A stretch of DNA of 64,000 nt from Quadrisphaera sp. INWT6 (GTDB lineage: Bacteria > Actinomycetota > Actinomycetes > Actinomycetales > Quadrisphaeraceae). The stretch is taken from positions 1-64,000 of the forward strand of contig NZ_VUOH01000006.1 in the NCBI RefSeq assembly GCF_015390235.1, read 5' to 3'. The translations under genes were made by a program, and so were the position numbers. The notes beneath the pieces were generated by a model, which worked only from the letters and a program-made list of their open reading frames with translations, searched no databases and had not been told where the DNA came from. Positions 9,257 to 17,058 of this stretch are shown here, one piece after another. Numbering within the stretch: position 1 is the stretch's first letter; every line of letters begins with the position of its first letter.

Positions 9257-9875
9257 GGTTCCTCAGCTCCTCGCGCAGTGCGCTCTCGGCGCGCCGGACC
9301 GTGGTCCCGACGCTGGTGGGTGACAGGTGCAGGGCCGAGGCGACCTCGGCGTAGCTCAGGCCGCTGTGCCGCAGCACCAGGGCCGTGGCCTGCTTGCGGG
9401 GCAGGCGGGCCAGCGCCTCGCGCACGCCGCGGCGCTCCTCGGCGGCGACGACGTCGTCGGCGACGTCCCCCGCGACGGCCTCGTCGTCAGCGCGCCCGGC
9501 CACGACGGCGTCCTCGCGGGCCGTCCGGCGGCGGCGGGTGCGCAGCGCGTTGAGGGCGGTGTGCGTCGCGGCGACGCACAGCCAGCCGCGGGCCTGGTCG
9601 GCGGGGACCCGGGAGCGGGCGAAGGACAGGAAGACCTCCTGCGCGACGTCCTCGGCCTGGCCGCGCGCGTCCGCGCTGGTGCCGAGCACCCGCGCCGCCA
9701 CGCCGACGACGAGGGCGTGGTCGCGGCGGAACACCGCCTCCAGGTCCGGCCTCAGCTCCAGCACGCCACCTCCCGAGGGCGCGCGGGTGCGGCCCGCCCC
9801 CAGGGTGCGCGCCGGCGCGGCGAGGGCGAGCGGCGGCCCCGGGGGTCCGGCGCTGGTCCGGTCTGCGGCGTCCAC
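9240..9875 (-). CDS. ECF-family RNA polymerase sigma factor
   Basis: 211 residues; start set at 9875, though an internal start nearer the sigma-2 region (about residue 38, VLELRPDLEAVFRRDH) is possible because the first 35 residues are Pro/Gly-rich and atypical. Region 2 includes QAEDVAQEVFLSFAR; region 4 ends with LPRKQATALVLRHSGLSYAEVASALHLSPTSVGTTVRRAE. It heads the operon anti-sigma / ABC ATPase / ABC permease and probably activates it, as most ECF factors control their own operon. No ECF-type promoter was identified with confidence. Confidence 0.88.
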   Translation of the reverse strand: MDAADRTSAGPPGPPLALAAPARTLGAGRTRAPSGGGVLELRPDLEAVFRRDHALVVGVAARVLGTSADARGQAEDVAQEVFLSFARSRVPADQARGWLCVAATHTALNALRTRRRRTAREDAVVAGRADDEAVAGDVADDVVAAEERRGVREALARLPRKQATALVLRHSGLSYAEVASALHLSPTSVGTTVRRAESALREELRNHASPR

Positions 9876-10004
9876 ACCTCCTCAGCACCGCGGCGGGCCG
9901 GGATGTGACACCGGTGCGAGAAACCCGTCGCCGAGGCAACAGGTCCGGCCCCCGTCTGCCGATGGGGACACCACGAACGTGTTCCACACCGGGGAGGCAC
10001 CACC

Positions 10005-10367
10005 ATGAAGATCCTCGTCGCCGACGACAGCCGCGTCATGCGGCAGATCGTCATCCGCACCCTGCGCCAGGCCGGGTACGACTCCCACGAGGTGGTCGAG
10101 GCCGAGAACGGCCGCGAGGCCCTGGAGAAGGTCGCCTCCGAGGCCCCCGACCTGGTCCTGTCGGACTGGAACATGCCCGAGATGACCGGCATCGAGTGCC
10201 TGCGGGCGCTGCGCGCCTCCGGCTCGCAGGTGCCCTTCGGGTTCGTCACCTCCGAGGGCTCCGACGACATGCGCTCCACCGCCTCGGCGGCCGGTGCGCT
10301 GTTCCTCATCGCCAAGCCGTTCACGGCCGAGACGTTCGAGGACGAGCTGGCTCCGGTGATCGGCTGA
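10005..10367 (+). CDS. CheY-like single-domain response regulator
   Basis: 120 residues forming one receiver domain. Acidic pocket ADDS near residue 7, phospho-acceptor Asp in LVLSDWNMPEM (about residue 55), Thr in FVTSEGS and Lys in IAKPFTAE are all present, so it should be phosphorylated. The sequence looks like chemotaxis-type CheY. A GGGGAGGCACC ribosome site precedes the ATG. No CheA or flagellar gene is in the window. The stop overlaps the next ORF as TGATG. Confidence 0.88.
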   Translation: MKILVADDSRVMRQIVIRTLRQAGYDSHEVVEAENGREALEKVASEAPDLVLSDWNMPEMTGIECLRALRASGSQVPFGFVTSEGSDDMRSTASAAGALFLIAKPFTAETFEDELAPVIG

Positions 10368-10636
10368 TGCCCCCCTCGCTCGCCGCCCTGCTGGCGCCCG
10401 CCGGCACCTCCGCCGGCCCCTCCGCCGGCCCCAGCCTCCACGTCGACGCCGAGGGCCAGCTCGCCCTGGAGCTCCAGGCGTGGATGCTCACCTGGGACGT
10501 CGCTCCCGCCGCGCTGCAGCACCTCGTCGAGGGCGCGGTCACCGGCGCTCCCGTCGAGACGGCCATCGGCGCTGACGCCCGCGCCGACCTGGCCCGCATC
10601 GTCGAGCGGGCGGGGAGGGCCCTGCTCGCGGAGTGA
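10367..10636 (+). CDS. Small ORF coupled to the CheY-like regulator
   Basis: 89 residues from ATG 10367, whose A is the last base of the CheY stop. After a Pro/Ala/Ser-rich start, the part from about residue 25 looks like an alpha-helical domain (LALELQAWMLTWDV, then DLARIVERAGRALL). I do not recognise it. Tight coupling and normal codon use make it likely to be translated and to work with the response regulator. Confidence 0.5.
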   Translation: MPPSLAALLAPAGTSAGPSAGPSLHVDAEGQLALELQAWMLTWDVAPAALQHLVEGAVTGAPVETAIGADARADLARIVERAGRALLAE

Positions 10637-10701
10637 GCCGCACCCGAACCGCTCGAGGTCGCGGGGGGCCGTGCGACCGGAGCCGACCTACGCTCCGGAG
10701 C

Positions 10702-11745
10702 ATGGCTCCCCGCCGCCGTCCCCTCGACGACCTGCGCCAGGCCGCCGGCCGCCTCGGCGAGAGGGTCGGCGACCACCTCCCCCGCCCGGGCCAGGGCGGT
10801 GAGGACCGCCTCGGCGACCTGTTCCGCCCCCGCCTGCCCCCGGCCCGCCCGCTCGCCCTGGTGCAGGCCGACCTCGACGCCCTCGTCGGGCTCGACAGCG
10901 TCAAGGAGCAGGTGCGGGCGCTGGTCGCGTTCCTGCAGGTGCAGGCGCGCCGCAAGGAGCACGGGCTGCCGGAGGTCGCCACCTCCCAGCACCTGGTCTT
11001 CCTCGGCAACCCCGGCACCGGCAAGACGACCGTGGCCCGGCTGCTCGCGGAGATGTACCGCGCCATCGGCCTGCTGCAGCGGGGCCACCTCGTCGAGGTC
11101 GACAGGGCGGCGCTGGTCGGCCAGTACGTCGGCGCGACGGCCATCAAGACCGACCGCGTCATCCGCCAGGCCCTCGACGGCGTGCTCTTCATCGACGAGG
11201 CGTACTCGCTGGCGCCCGAGGGCGAGGGCAGGCTCGACTTCGGCCCCGAGGCCATCGAGGTGCTGCTCAAGCGCATGGAGGACCACCGCCACCGCCTCGT
11301 CGTGGTGGTGGCCGGCTACCCGCGGCTCATGGACGCGTTCCTCGCCTCCAACCCCGGGCTGCGCTCCCGGTTCGCGCGCGAGGTCCACTTCCCCGACTAC
11401 TCCGTCGACGAGCTGCTGGCCATCTTCGGCGGCACCGCGGAGCAGCACGAGTACGTCCTCGACGACGAGGCCCGCGCGGTGCTCCGCCGCGTCTTCGCGG
11501 GCGCCGCAGCCGGTGGAGGCTCCGGCGGCGGCACGGGCAACGCGCGCTTCGCCCGGACCCTCTTCGAGCAGGCCCTGAACCGCCAGGCGCTGCGGCTGGT
11601 CCGCGACGGCGCGGCCCCCGACGCCCTCGAGCGCGACGACGTCGTGACCCTCACCGCCGGCGACGTCACGGAGGCGGCCCGGACCCTGGGCGAGGAGCCG
11701 CTGGTCGACGTCGAGCCGTCGCGCTGGCGGCGCTGGCTGGCCTGA
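10702..11745 (+). CDS. CbxX/CfqX-type AAA ATPase
   Basis: 347 residues from ATG 10702. An N-terminal stretch of about 60 residues leads to a single AAA domain: DALVGLDSVKEQV, Walker A LGNPGTGKTTVA, Walker B GVLFIDEAYSL, a pore-loop QYVGAT and sensor region VVVAGYP, then a helical lid. This is the CbxX/CfqX/SpoVK group, which includes rubisco activase CbbX and the C-terminal domain of type VII secretion EccA. No rubisco or ESX genes lie nearby, so its partner is unknown. Its last 80 bases overlap the convergent Mur ligase gene. Confidence 0.85.
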   Translation: MAPRRRPLDDLRQAAGRLGERVGDHLPRPGQGGEDRLGDLFRPRLPPARPLALVQADLDALVGLDSVKEQVRALVAFLQVQARRKEHGLPEVATSQHLVFLGNPGTGKTTVARLLAEMYRAIGLLQRGHLVEVDRAALVGQYVGATAIKTDRVIRQALDGVLFIDEAYSLAPEGEGRLDFGPEAIEVLLKRMEDHRHRLVVVVAGYPRLMDAFLASNPGLRSRFAREVHFPDYSVDELLAIFGGTAEQHEYVLDDEARAVLRRVFAGAAAGGGSGGGTGNARFARTLFEQALNRQALRLVRDGAAPDALERDDVVTLTAGDVTEAARTLGEEPLVDVEPSRWRRWLA

Positions 11746-13288
11746 GCACCGGTCCCCGGGCGGCCACCAGGGCCGCCCTCAGGGCGACGCGGTCGTCGAA
11801 GCCGTCGGTCCTCGTCCCCGTCGTCATCTCGCGCCCGGCGCCGCGCCCGAGGACCACCACGACGTCCCCGGGCCGGGCACCGGCCACGGCGGCGGCGAAC
11901 GCGTCGGCCCGGTCGGGCACCTCGCGGACGACGGCGCGACCGCCGCTGCGGGCACCGGCGGCGACGAGGGCCCGCAGGAGCGCCGGGTCCTGGTCGTGGG
12001 CGCCCTCGTCGGTGACCACCACGACGTCGGCCAGGCGTCCCACCGCCGCCCCGAGCGGTCCGGGCTTGCCGGGGTCCCTGCCCCCGCGCTGCCCGACGAC
12101 CACGTGCAGGCGCCCCGCGGTCAGCGTGCGCAGGTGCGCCAGAGCGCGCTCGACGCCGTGCGCGTTGTGGGCGAAGTCGACCAGCGCCAGGAAGGGCTGC
12201 CCGGCGTCGACGACCTCCATGCGGCCCGGCACGAGCGCCAGCCGCTCGACGCCGAGGACCGCGGCGTCGAGGTCGGCCCCCGTGGCGGCGAGCGCCGCGA
12301 GCGCCGACAGGGCGTTGTCGGCCTGGTGGGCTCCGAGCAGGCGCAGGTGGACGGCGCGGTCGGCGGTGGGGCCCCGCAGGCGGAAGCGGGTGCCGGTGGC
12401 CGTGGCCTCCACGCGGGTGGCGGTCCAGTCGGCGGGCTGCCCGCGGGCCGAGGTGGTGACCAGGGGCACGCGCCCGTCGTCGGCGACCCGGCGGGCCAGG
12501 CGGTGGCCCCAGCGGTCGTCGACGGACACCACCGCGAGCGCGCAGCGCCCGGGCTCGAACAGGCGCGCCTTGGCCTCGAAGTAGCCGTCCATGTCGCGGT
12601 GCAGGTCGAGGTGGTCGGCGGCGAGGTTGGTGAAGACGGCGGCGCGGAAGCGGGTGCCGTCGACGCGGTGCAGCGCGAGAGCGTGGCTGGAGACCTCCAG
12701 CGCGGCGGTGGCCACGCCGGCGTCGCGGAAGACGGCGAGGTCGCGCTGCAGGTCGGCGGCCTCGGCCGTGGTGAGGACGGCGGGCCGGTCGACGCCGGGG
12801 CCCCGGGTGACGACGCCGCTGAGCAGTCCCGCGGGTCGCCCGCCGGCGCCGAGCGCCCCAGCGGCAGCGGCGGCGGCGCCCGCGTGGAGCAGGTGGGTGG
12901 TGCTGGTCTTGCCGTTGGTCCCGGTCACGCCGATCACGTCGAGCTCGGCCGAGGGGTGGTCGTAGAGCCAGTCGGCCAGGGGGCCGGCGCGGGCGCGCGG
13001 GTCGCTGACCAGCAGCGTCGTCAGCCCGGGGCACGGGCGGTCGCTGACGGCCGCGACGGCGCCCCGGGCGAGGGCCGCCGGCGCGAAGCCCGCTCCGTGG
13101 CGCCCCGCCCCGGGCAGGGCCAGCCAGAGGTCACCGGGTCCGACGCGGCGCGAGTCGTGGTGGAGCCCGGTGACGACGGGGCCGTCGCCGGGACCCGGCT
13201 GACCCGGTGGCGGTGCGGCCCCCAGGAAGGAGGCGACCTCCGCGAGGGTCTTCGGCCGGTGGCCACGAGGCGCGCGGGGCCGGCTCAT
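11666..13288 (-). CDS. MurE-like Mur ligase paralogue
   Basis: 540 residues from ATG 13288. All Mur-ligase landmarks are there: VTGLHHDSRRVGPGDLWLAL, P-loop GVTGTNGKTSTTHLL, ALEVSSHALAL, the lysine in YFEAKARLFEPG, HQADNALSALAAL and GRMEVVDAG. However, the amino-acid-selecting DNPR motif of MurE is replaced by DEGAHDQDP, YAHTPD by FAHNAH, and GKGHE by GRGAG. MurE normally adds diaminopimelate or lysine to UDP-MurNAc-dipeptide. The changes and the lack of murF, mraY or ftsI nearby suggest a side-branch ligase rather than the housekeeping enzyme. The far C-terminus overlaps the convergent AAA gene by 80 bases. Confidence 0.82.
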   Translation of the reverse strand: MSRPRAPRGHRPKTLAEVASFLGAAPPPGQPGPGDGPVVTGLHHDSRRVGPGDLWLALPGAGRHGAGFAPAALARGAVAAVSDRPCPGLTTLLVSDPRARAGPLADWLYDHPSAELDVIGVTGTNGKTSTTHLLHAGAAAAAAGALGAGGRPAGLLSGVVTRGPGVDRPAVLTTAEAADLQRDLAVFRDAGVATAALEVSSHALALHRVDGTRFRAAVFTNLAADHLDLHRDMDGYFEAKARLFEPGRCALAVVSVDDRWGHRLARRVADDGRVPLVTTSARGQPADWTATRVEATATGTRFRLRGPTADRAVHLRLLGAHQADNALSALAALAATGADLDAAVLGVERLALVPGRMEVVDAGQPFLALVDFAHNAHGVERALAHLRTLTAGRLHVVVGQRGGRDPGKPGPLGAAVGRLADVVVVTDEGAHDQDPALLRALVAAGARSGGRAVVREVPDRADAFAAAVAGARPGDVVVVLGRGAGREMTTGTRTDGFDDRVALRAALVAARGPVLRPASAASATARRRPAAPRPGSGPPP

Positions 13289-13463
13289 CCCCCGAGGGTC
13301 GGCGCCGCGGCCCTCGATCACCAGTGCGGGACTCCGCCGAGGGGGCGTGCGGTGTCCGCCCACGGGCGGAGACCGGGCGGGGCGGGCCCAGCTGCCGGGC
13401 TGATCCGCCGGGCGCCCCCACCGGCGCAGGCTCGGGGGACCACCGCCGACGGAGGAGCCCCCG

Positions 13464-13640
13464 ATGTCCACCACCACCGACCGGACCACCGACCGGCACG
13501 ACGACCGGCACGACGACCGCGCCCTGACGACGCCCGAGGGCGTCCGCCGCTACAAGCGCCGCACGGCCCGCCTGCAGCTCGCGATGGTGCTCGCCGCCGC
13601 TGCCGTGCTCGTGCTGGCCCTCCTGTTCCCGCAGGTCTGA
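13464..13640 (+). CDS. Small single-span membrane protein
   Basis: 58 residues from ATG 13464 with a GGAGGAG ribosome site seven bases upstream. The N-terminal half is hydrophilic with a repeated DRHDDR unit; a basic patch (VRRYKRRTARL) precedes one membrane helix (QLAMVLAAAAVLVLALLF) that ends near the C-terminus. The same HDRHDDR-like unit occurs near the N-terminus of the next gene's product, suggesting shared origin or partner. No known family recognised. Confidence 0.65.
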   Translation: MSTTTDRTTDRHDDRHDDRALTTPEGVRRYKRRTARLQLAMVLAAAAVLVLALLFPQV

Positions 13641-13760
13641 GTCCCGCCAGCGGACCTGTGGCGCGTGCGGTGGCGCGCGTCACAGGCCGCTGCGACAGTG
13701 GGAGCACCCCCTCGGTTCAACCCCAGCCGACTCGTCCCCTGGACTCGACGGGACATCGCC

Positions 13761-14282
13761 ATGGCCGAGAACGCCACTTCCCCCACCCCCCGCGCCGACG
13801 GCGCCACCACCCCCGACTGGCACGACCGGCACGACGACCGGCGCGCCGGCAAGGCCGGCCTCGGGGTCGCGGCGCTCGGCGTCGTCGTCCTCAACGTCGC
13901 CCCGTTCATGGACTGGGTCGACCCGGCCGGTGACGGGGACCCCCGCACCGGCTACGCCACCGACTCCCTCGTCCCCTTCACCGCCTACCTGGCCCTGGGC
14001 CTGCTGCTGGCGATGCTCTACGCCGCCTCGCGCGCCCGCCGCGGGCAGCACCGCGGCCTCACGCTCGTGTCCATGGCGGCCGGCCTCGCCGCGACCGTGC
14101 AGTTCGTGGCCTTCGCCGTCCAGCCGATGGGCGGCCTCGAGCGCGGCGACGACCTCGCCGCGCAGGTCGGCGTCTACGTGGCCATCGTCGGCTCCGCCCT
14201 GTGGGCGCTCGGCTCGGGGCTGCTGGCCCGCGAGGTCGAGGGCGACGACGAGCACACCGGCGCGTTCCTCGCCGCGCGCTGA
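13761..14282 (+). CDS. Four-span membrane protein, unknown function
   Basis: 173 residues from ATG 13761. After a hydrophilic N-terminus containing HDRHDDR come four hydrophobic segments (about residues 34-52, 74-92, 102-124, 131-153) and a short acidic tail. The second extracytoplasmic/cytoplasmic loop carries DWVDPAGDGDPRTGYATDS. I do not recognise a named family. It lies 91 bases upstream of the manganese catalase and may share its stress-related expression. Confidence 0.7.
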   Translation: MAENATSPTPRADGATTPDWHDRHDDRRAGKAGLGVAALGVVVLNVAPFMDWVDPAGDGDPRTGYATDSLVPFTAYLALGLLLAMLYAASRARRGQHRGLTLVSMAAGLAATVQFVAFAVQPMGGLERGDDLAAQVGVYVAIVGSALWALGSGLLAREVEGDDEHTGAFLAAR

Positions 14283-14373
14283 CACCCGGCGCCCCCGGGG
14301 CCGCCCCCACCACCCGCAGCACTCCGGCGCCGAGCCAGCGCGCCCGAACACCCCCGACCGACGGAGGTCACCC

Positions 14374-15294
14374 GTGTTCCGCTACGACCCGCACCTGCAG
14401 TTCACCAGCAAGCCCGACAAGCCCGACGCGGTCCTCGCCATGAAGATGCAGGAGCTCATCGGCGGCCAGTTCGGCGAGATGACCGTGATGATGCAGTACC
14501 TGTTCCAGGGCTTCAACTGCCGCATGCCCGGCAAGTACAAGGACATGATCATGGACATCGGGACCGAGGAGATCGGTCACGTCGAGATGCTCTCCACCAT
14601 GGTCGCCCGCCTCCTGGAGGGCGCTCCCGCCGAGACCACCGAGAAGGCCGTGGCCGCCAACCCGGTGCTCGGCGCGATCATCGGCGGCATGAACCCCCAG
14701 CACGCCATCATCGGCGGCGGCGGCGCACTGCCCTTCAACAGCCAGGGCATCCCCTGGCAGGCCGGCTACATCGTCGCGTCGGGCAACCTGCTGGCCGACT
14801 TCCGGTCCAACGTCTCCGCCGAGGCCCAGAGCCGCCTGCAGACCTCCCGGATCTACGGCATGACCGACGACCCGGGCGTGAAGGCGATGCTGCAGTTCAA
14901 CCTGGCCCGCGACACCTTCCACCAGCAGCAGTGGCTGCTCGGCATCCAGAACCTCATCGACGACGGCCTCTCGGACTCACCGCTGGAGGACTCCCGCTCC
15001 GCCGAGGAGGACAAGGTCCACGACCACACCTTCTGGTCCTTCCGCACCGAGCCGAGCCGTGCCGCCGAGGGCCGCTGGGCCAGCGGTCCCGCGCTCGTCG
15101 GCGACCAGCAGATCCAGTACCTGCCCGAGCCCGCCGCCCTCACCGACGACGACGGACTGCTGCCCCCGCCGGACCCGGAGCTGTTCGCCACCTACGACGG
15201 CGACCAGGGCCCCGGTGCCCCCGGCACCGCGGGCGGGGCCGCCGCCACCGGCGCCAAGACCGTCGCCGGCAAGATCAAGGACGCGCTGACCTGA
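14374..15294 (+). CDS. Manganese catalase
   Basis: 306 residues from GTG 14374 behind ACGGAGGTCACCC. The four-helix ferritin-like fold of dimanganese catalases is clear: first metal-ligand helix QELIGGQFGEMTVMMQYLF, second helix GTEEIGHVEMLSTMVA, third-helix region NLLADFRSNVSAEAQSRLQ and the last ligands in NLARDTFHQQQWLLGIQNL. Length matches the family's usual 280-310 residues. It disproportionates hydrogen peroxide with a Mn(II)/Mn(III) pair and is often sporulation- or desiccation-linked. The Gly/Ala-rich C-terminal tail is variable in the family. A strong hairpin terminator follows. Confidence 0.93.
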   Translation: MFRYDPHLQFTSKPDKPDAVLAMKMQELIGGQFGEMTVMMQYLFQGFNCRMPGKYKDMIMDIGTEEIGHVEMLSTMVARLLEGAPAETTEKAVAANPVLGAIIGGMNPQHAIIGGGGALPFNSQGIPWQAGYIVASGNLLADFRSNVSAEAQSRLQTSRIYGMTDDPGVKAMLQFNLARDTFHQQQWLLGIQNLIDDGLSDSPLEDSRSAEEDKVHDHTFWSFRTEPSRAAEGRWASGPALVGDQQIQYLPEPAALTDDDGLLPPPDPELFATYDGDQGPGAPGTAGGAAATGAKTVAGKIKDALT

Positions 15295-15315
15295 TCTGAC
15301 CTCGACCTGACCGCA

Positions 15316-15354
15316 CAGCCCCGCTCCGGTGCCGCGAGCACCGGAGCGGGGCTG
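15316..15354. terminator. Hairpin terminator, probably bidirectional
   Basis: Perfect 17-base stem: CAGCCCCGCTCCGGTGC at 15316-15332 and its complement at 15338-15354, loop CGCGA. No U-run follows, as is common in actinobacteria. It lies between the convergent catalase and SDR genes and may serve both. Confidence 0.8.
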
Positions 15355-15386
15355 CGCCATCGGCTGCCAGCGGCTGCCGATGGAGG

Positions 15387-16079
15387 TCAGCGGCCGTCGA
15401 CGACCGTGTCGACGGTCCACTCCCCGCGGGCCTGCGCGTGCAGCGCCCAGTACTCCTCCGCGAGCGCGTCGGGGTCGAGCGCCGTGCCCGGGTCGATGAC
15501 GCCGACGACGGTGACGCTGGCGACGTGCACGCCGTCGTCGGCCAGCTCCTCGTGCAGCACGGTGACGGCGGAGCGCAGCGCGGACTTGCCGATCGTCAGC
15601 GTGCCGTGCTCGGGGTCCGGGTACAGGGCCGGGCCACCGCCGGTGACCAGGAAGGTGCCGCGTCCGTCCGCGCGCATCGCGGGGGTGAGGACCTGCGCCG
15701 CGGTGAGGGCACCGACCACGTCGACGGTGAGGGCGTGCACGAGGTGGTCCTCGTCGCTGGTCAGGAGCCCGTCGCTGACCACCAGCCCGATGTTGTAGAC
15801 GACGACGCCGGGAGCCGCCTGCTCGGCGAGGGCCGCGAGCGCCGCCCGGAACGCGGCGGGGTCGCCCGCGTCGGCCGTCGCGGTGTCGACGGACGCTCCC
15901 GCGGCGCGCAGCTCGACGGCGACGGCGTCGAGGGTCTCCTGGCTGCGGGCGACGAGGGTGAGGGCGAACCCCTCGCGCGCGAAGCGCCGGGCGATGCCCG
16001 CACCCAGCCCTGGGCCGGCGCCGATGACGACGGCGCGGCGGTGGTCGACCGGGACGTGGTGGGTGCTCACGGAGATCAT
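15387..16079 (-). CDS. SDR-family protein lacking the catalytic tyrosine
   Basis: 230 residues from ATG 16079. The nucleotide-binding motif GAGPGLGAGIARRF and VVVYNIG (in place of NNAG) show a short-chain dehydrogenase/reductase fold. At the usual YxxxK active site the sequence reads HGTLTIGKSALRSAV: the lysine is kept but Leu stands where Tyr is expected, and the preceding serine is VTGGGPAL. It is a paralogue of the protein at 30721-31392, which shows the same GAGPGLG motif and the same loss. It may bind NAD(P) without classical SDR catalysis, or use another residue. Confidence 0.8.
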   Translation of the reverse strand: MISVSTHHVPVDHRRAVVIGAGPGLGAGIARRFAREGFALTLVARSQETLDAVAVELRAAGASVDTATADAGDPAAFRAALAALAEQAAPGVVVYNIGLVVSDGLLTSDEDHLVHALTVDVVGALTAAQVLTPAMRADGRGTFLVTGGGPALYPDPEHGTLTIGKSALRSAVTVLHEELADDGVHVASVTVVGVIDPGTALDPDALAEEYWALHAQARGEWTVDTVVDGR

Positions 16080-16132
16080 GCCTACCCGCGCTGGCGCTGC
16101 GGTGCCCGTCGACCGCCTCGGTCAGGACCGAG

Positions 16133-16196
16133 GCTCCGCAGGTGCGCCCCTTCAGCGTGACCGGGCGCTCACGACGAAGGGGCGCACCTGCGGAGC
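16133..16196. repeat. Perfect 21-base inverted repeat (copy 1)
   Basis: Arms at 16133-16153 and 16176-16196 (starts GCTCCGCAGGTGCGCCCC) match exactly, with a 22-base centre containing AGCGTGACCGGGCGCTCACG. A diverged copy with the same centre lies at 16276-16339. Together they fill the gap between the divergent SDR and HAD genes and look like a dispersed palindromic (REP-like) element. Confidence 0.75.
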
Positions 16197-16211
16197 ACAA
16201 GGAACACCGCC

Positions 16212-16256
16212 CAGCAGGCCCAGCAGGCCCAGCAGGCCCAGCAGGCCCAGCAGGTC
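16212..16256. repeat. Five tandem copies of a 9-base unit
   Basis: CAGCAGGCC is repeated five times without gap, the last copy with one change (GTC for GCC). It lies exactly between the two palindromes of this intergenic region. Copy number is likely to vary between strains. Confidence 0.85.
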
Positions 16257-16275
16257 CAGGCGACCAGGTGGCGGC

Positions 16276-16339
16276 GCTCCGGAGATGCGCCCCATCAGCG
16301 TGACCGCGCGCTCACGACGAAGGGGCGCACCAGCGGAGC
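16276..16339. repeat. Imperfect inverted repeat (copy 2)
   Basis: Same layout as the element at 16133-16196: 21-base arms at 16276-16296 and 16319-16339 and a nearly identical 22-base centre. The right arm is well kept (GAAGGGGCGCACCAGCGGAG) while the left arm has several mismatches. It ends about 40 bases before the HAD gene start. Confidence 0.7.
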
Positions 16340-16377
16340 ACTCCACGTCGCCACCCCCGTCAGGCACAGTGACGACC

Positions 16378-17058
16378 ATGACGACGCCGCCACGACCGCC
16401 ACGACGGGCTGTGCTCTTCGACGCCGACGGCGTGCTGGTCGACTCCCATGCCGGGTACGCCAGTGTCTGGGAGCGGTGGTCGCGCCGACACGGGCTCGAC
16501 CCGGTGGCCGTGCTGGAGGCGACGCACGCTCGGCGGCCGGTCGACACCATCGCGGAGGTCGCACCCCACCTCGATCCCGTGGCCGAGCACGCGTGGCTGA
16601 CCCGGCTGGTCGACGAGACCCCCGAGGCCTTCCTCGTGTTCGCGGACGCTGCCCCCCTGCTCGCTCAGCTGCCACCGGACCGGTGGGCGGTGGTCACCTC
16701 GGGAGATGCGGACCGCGTCCGCGCCCGGCTGGCTGCCGGCGCACTCCCGCTGCCGACCGTGCTGGTCGACGGCGCGAGCGTGGACCGCGGCAAGCCCGAC
16801 CCAGAGGGCTACCTGCTGGCCGCGGAGCGCCTCGGCGTGGAGCCCGCGGGCTGCGTCGTGGTCGAGGACGCCCCCGCCGGGGTCCGCGCCGGCCGCAGCG
16901 CAGGGATGCGGGTGGTGGGACTGACGTCGTCACACCCGCGCGCCGACCTGGTGGCGGCGGGGGCCGACGTCGTCGTCACCTCGTTGGCTGGGGCGGCCCC
17001 CGGGCTCCGCGCGTGGGCGGTGGGTCAGGACAGGTGGCGCTCGGCAGGGCCGTCGTAG
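16378..17058 (+). CDS. HAD-superfamily hydrolase (subfamily IA)
   Basis: 226 residues from ATG 16378. HAD motif I is VLFDADGVLVDS (about residues 12-23), motif II VVTSGD, motif III lysine in DRGKPDPEGYLLAAERLG and motif IV VVVEDAPAGVRAG. This is the beta-phosphoglucomutase/phosphatase group acting on small phosphorylated metabolites, often sugar phosphates. The alpha-helical cap lies between motifs I and II. Alternative start: GTG 16369 would add three residues. The 3' end overlaps the convergent citrate synthase gene by 34 bases. Confidence 0.87.
   Translation: MTTPPRPPRRAVLFDADGVLVDSHAGYASVWERWSRRHGLDPVAVLEATHARRPVDTIAEVAPHLDPVAEHAWLTRLVDETPEAFLVFADAAPLLAQLPPDRWAVVTSGDADRVRARLAAGALPLPTVLVDGASVDRGKPDPEGYLLAAERLGVEPAGCVVVEDAPAGVRAGRSAGMRVVGLTSSHPRADLVAAGADVVVTSLAGAAPGLRAWAVGQDRWRSAGPS

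Noticed and set aside
11996..13933. 645-codon open frame on the plus strand opposite the Mur ligase
   Set aside because: It is the shadow of the minus-strand gene: low-complexity Gly/Arg/Val composition and no domain, while the opposite strand encodes a clear Mur ligase.
16133..16339. CRISPR array
   Set aside because: Only two palindromic elements with different arms and a simple 9-base repeat between; no regular spacers and no cas genes.
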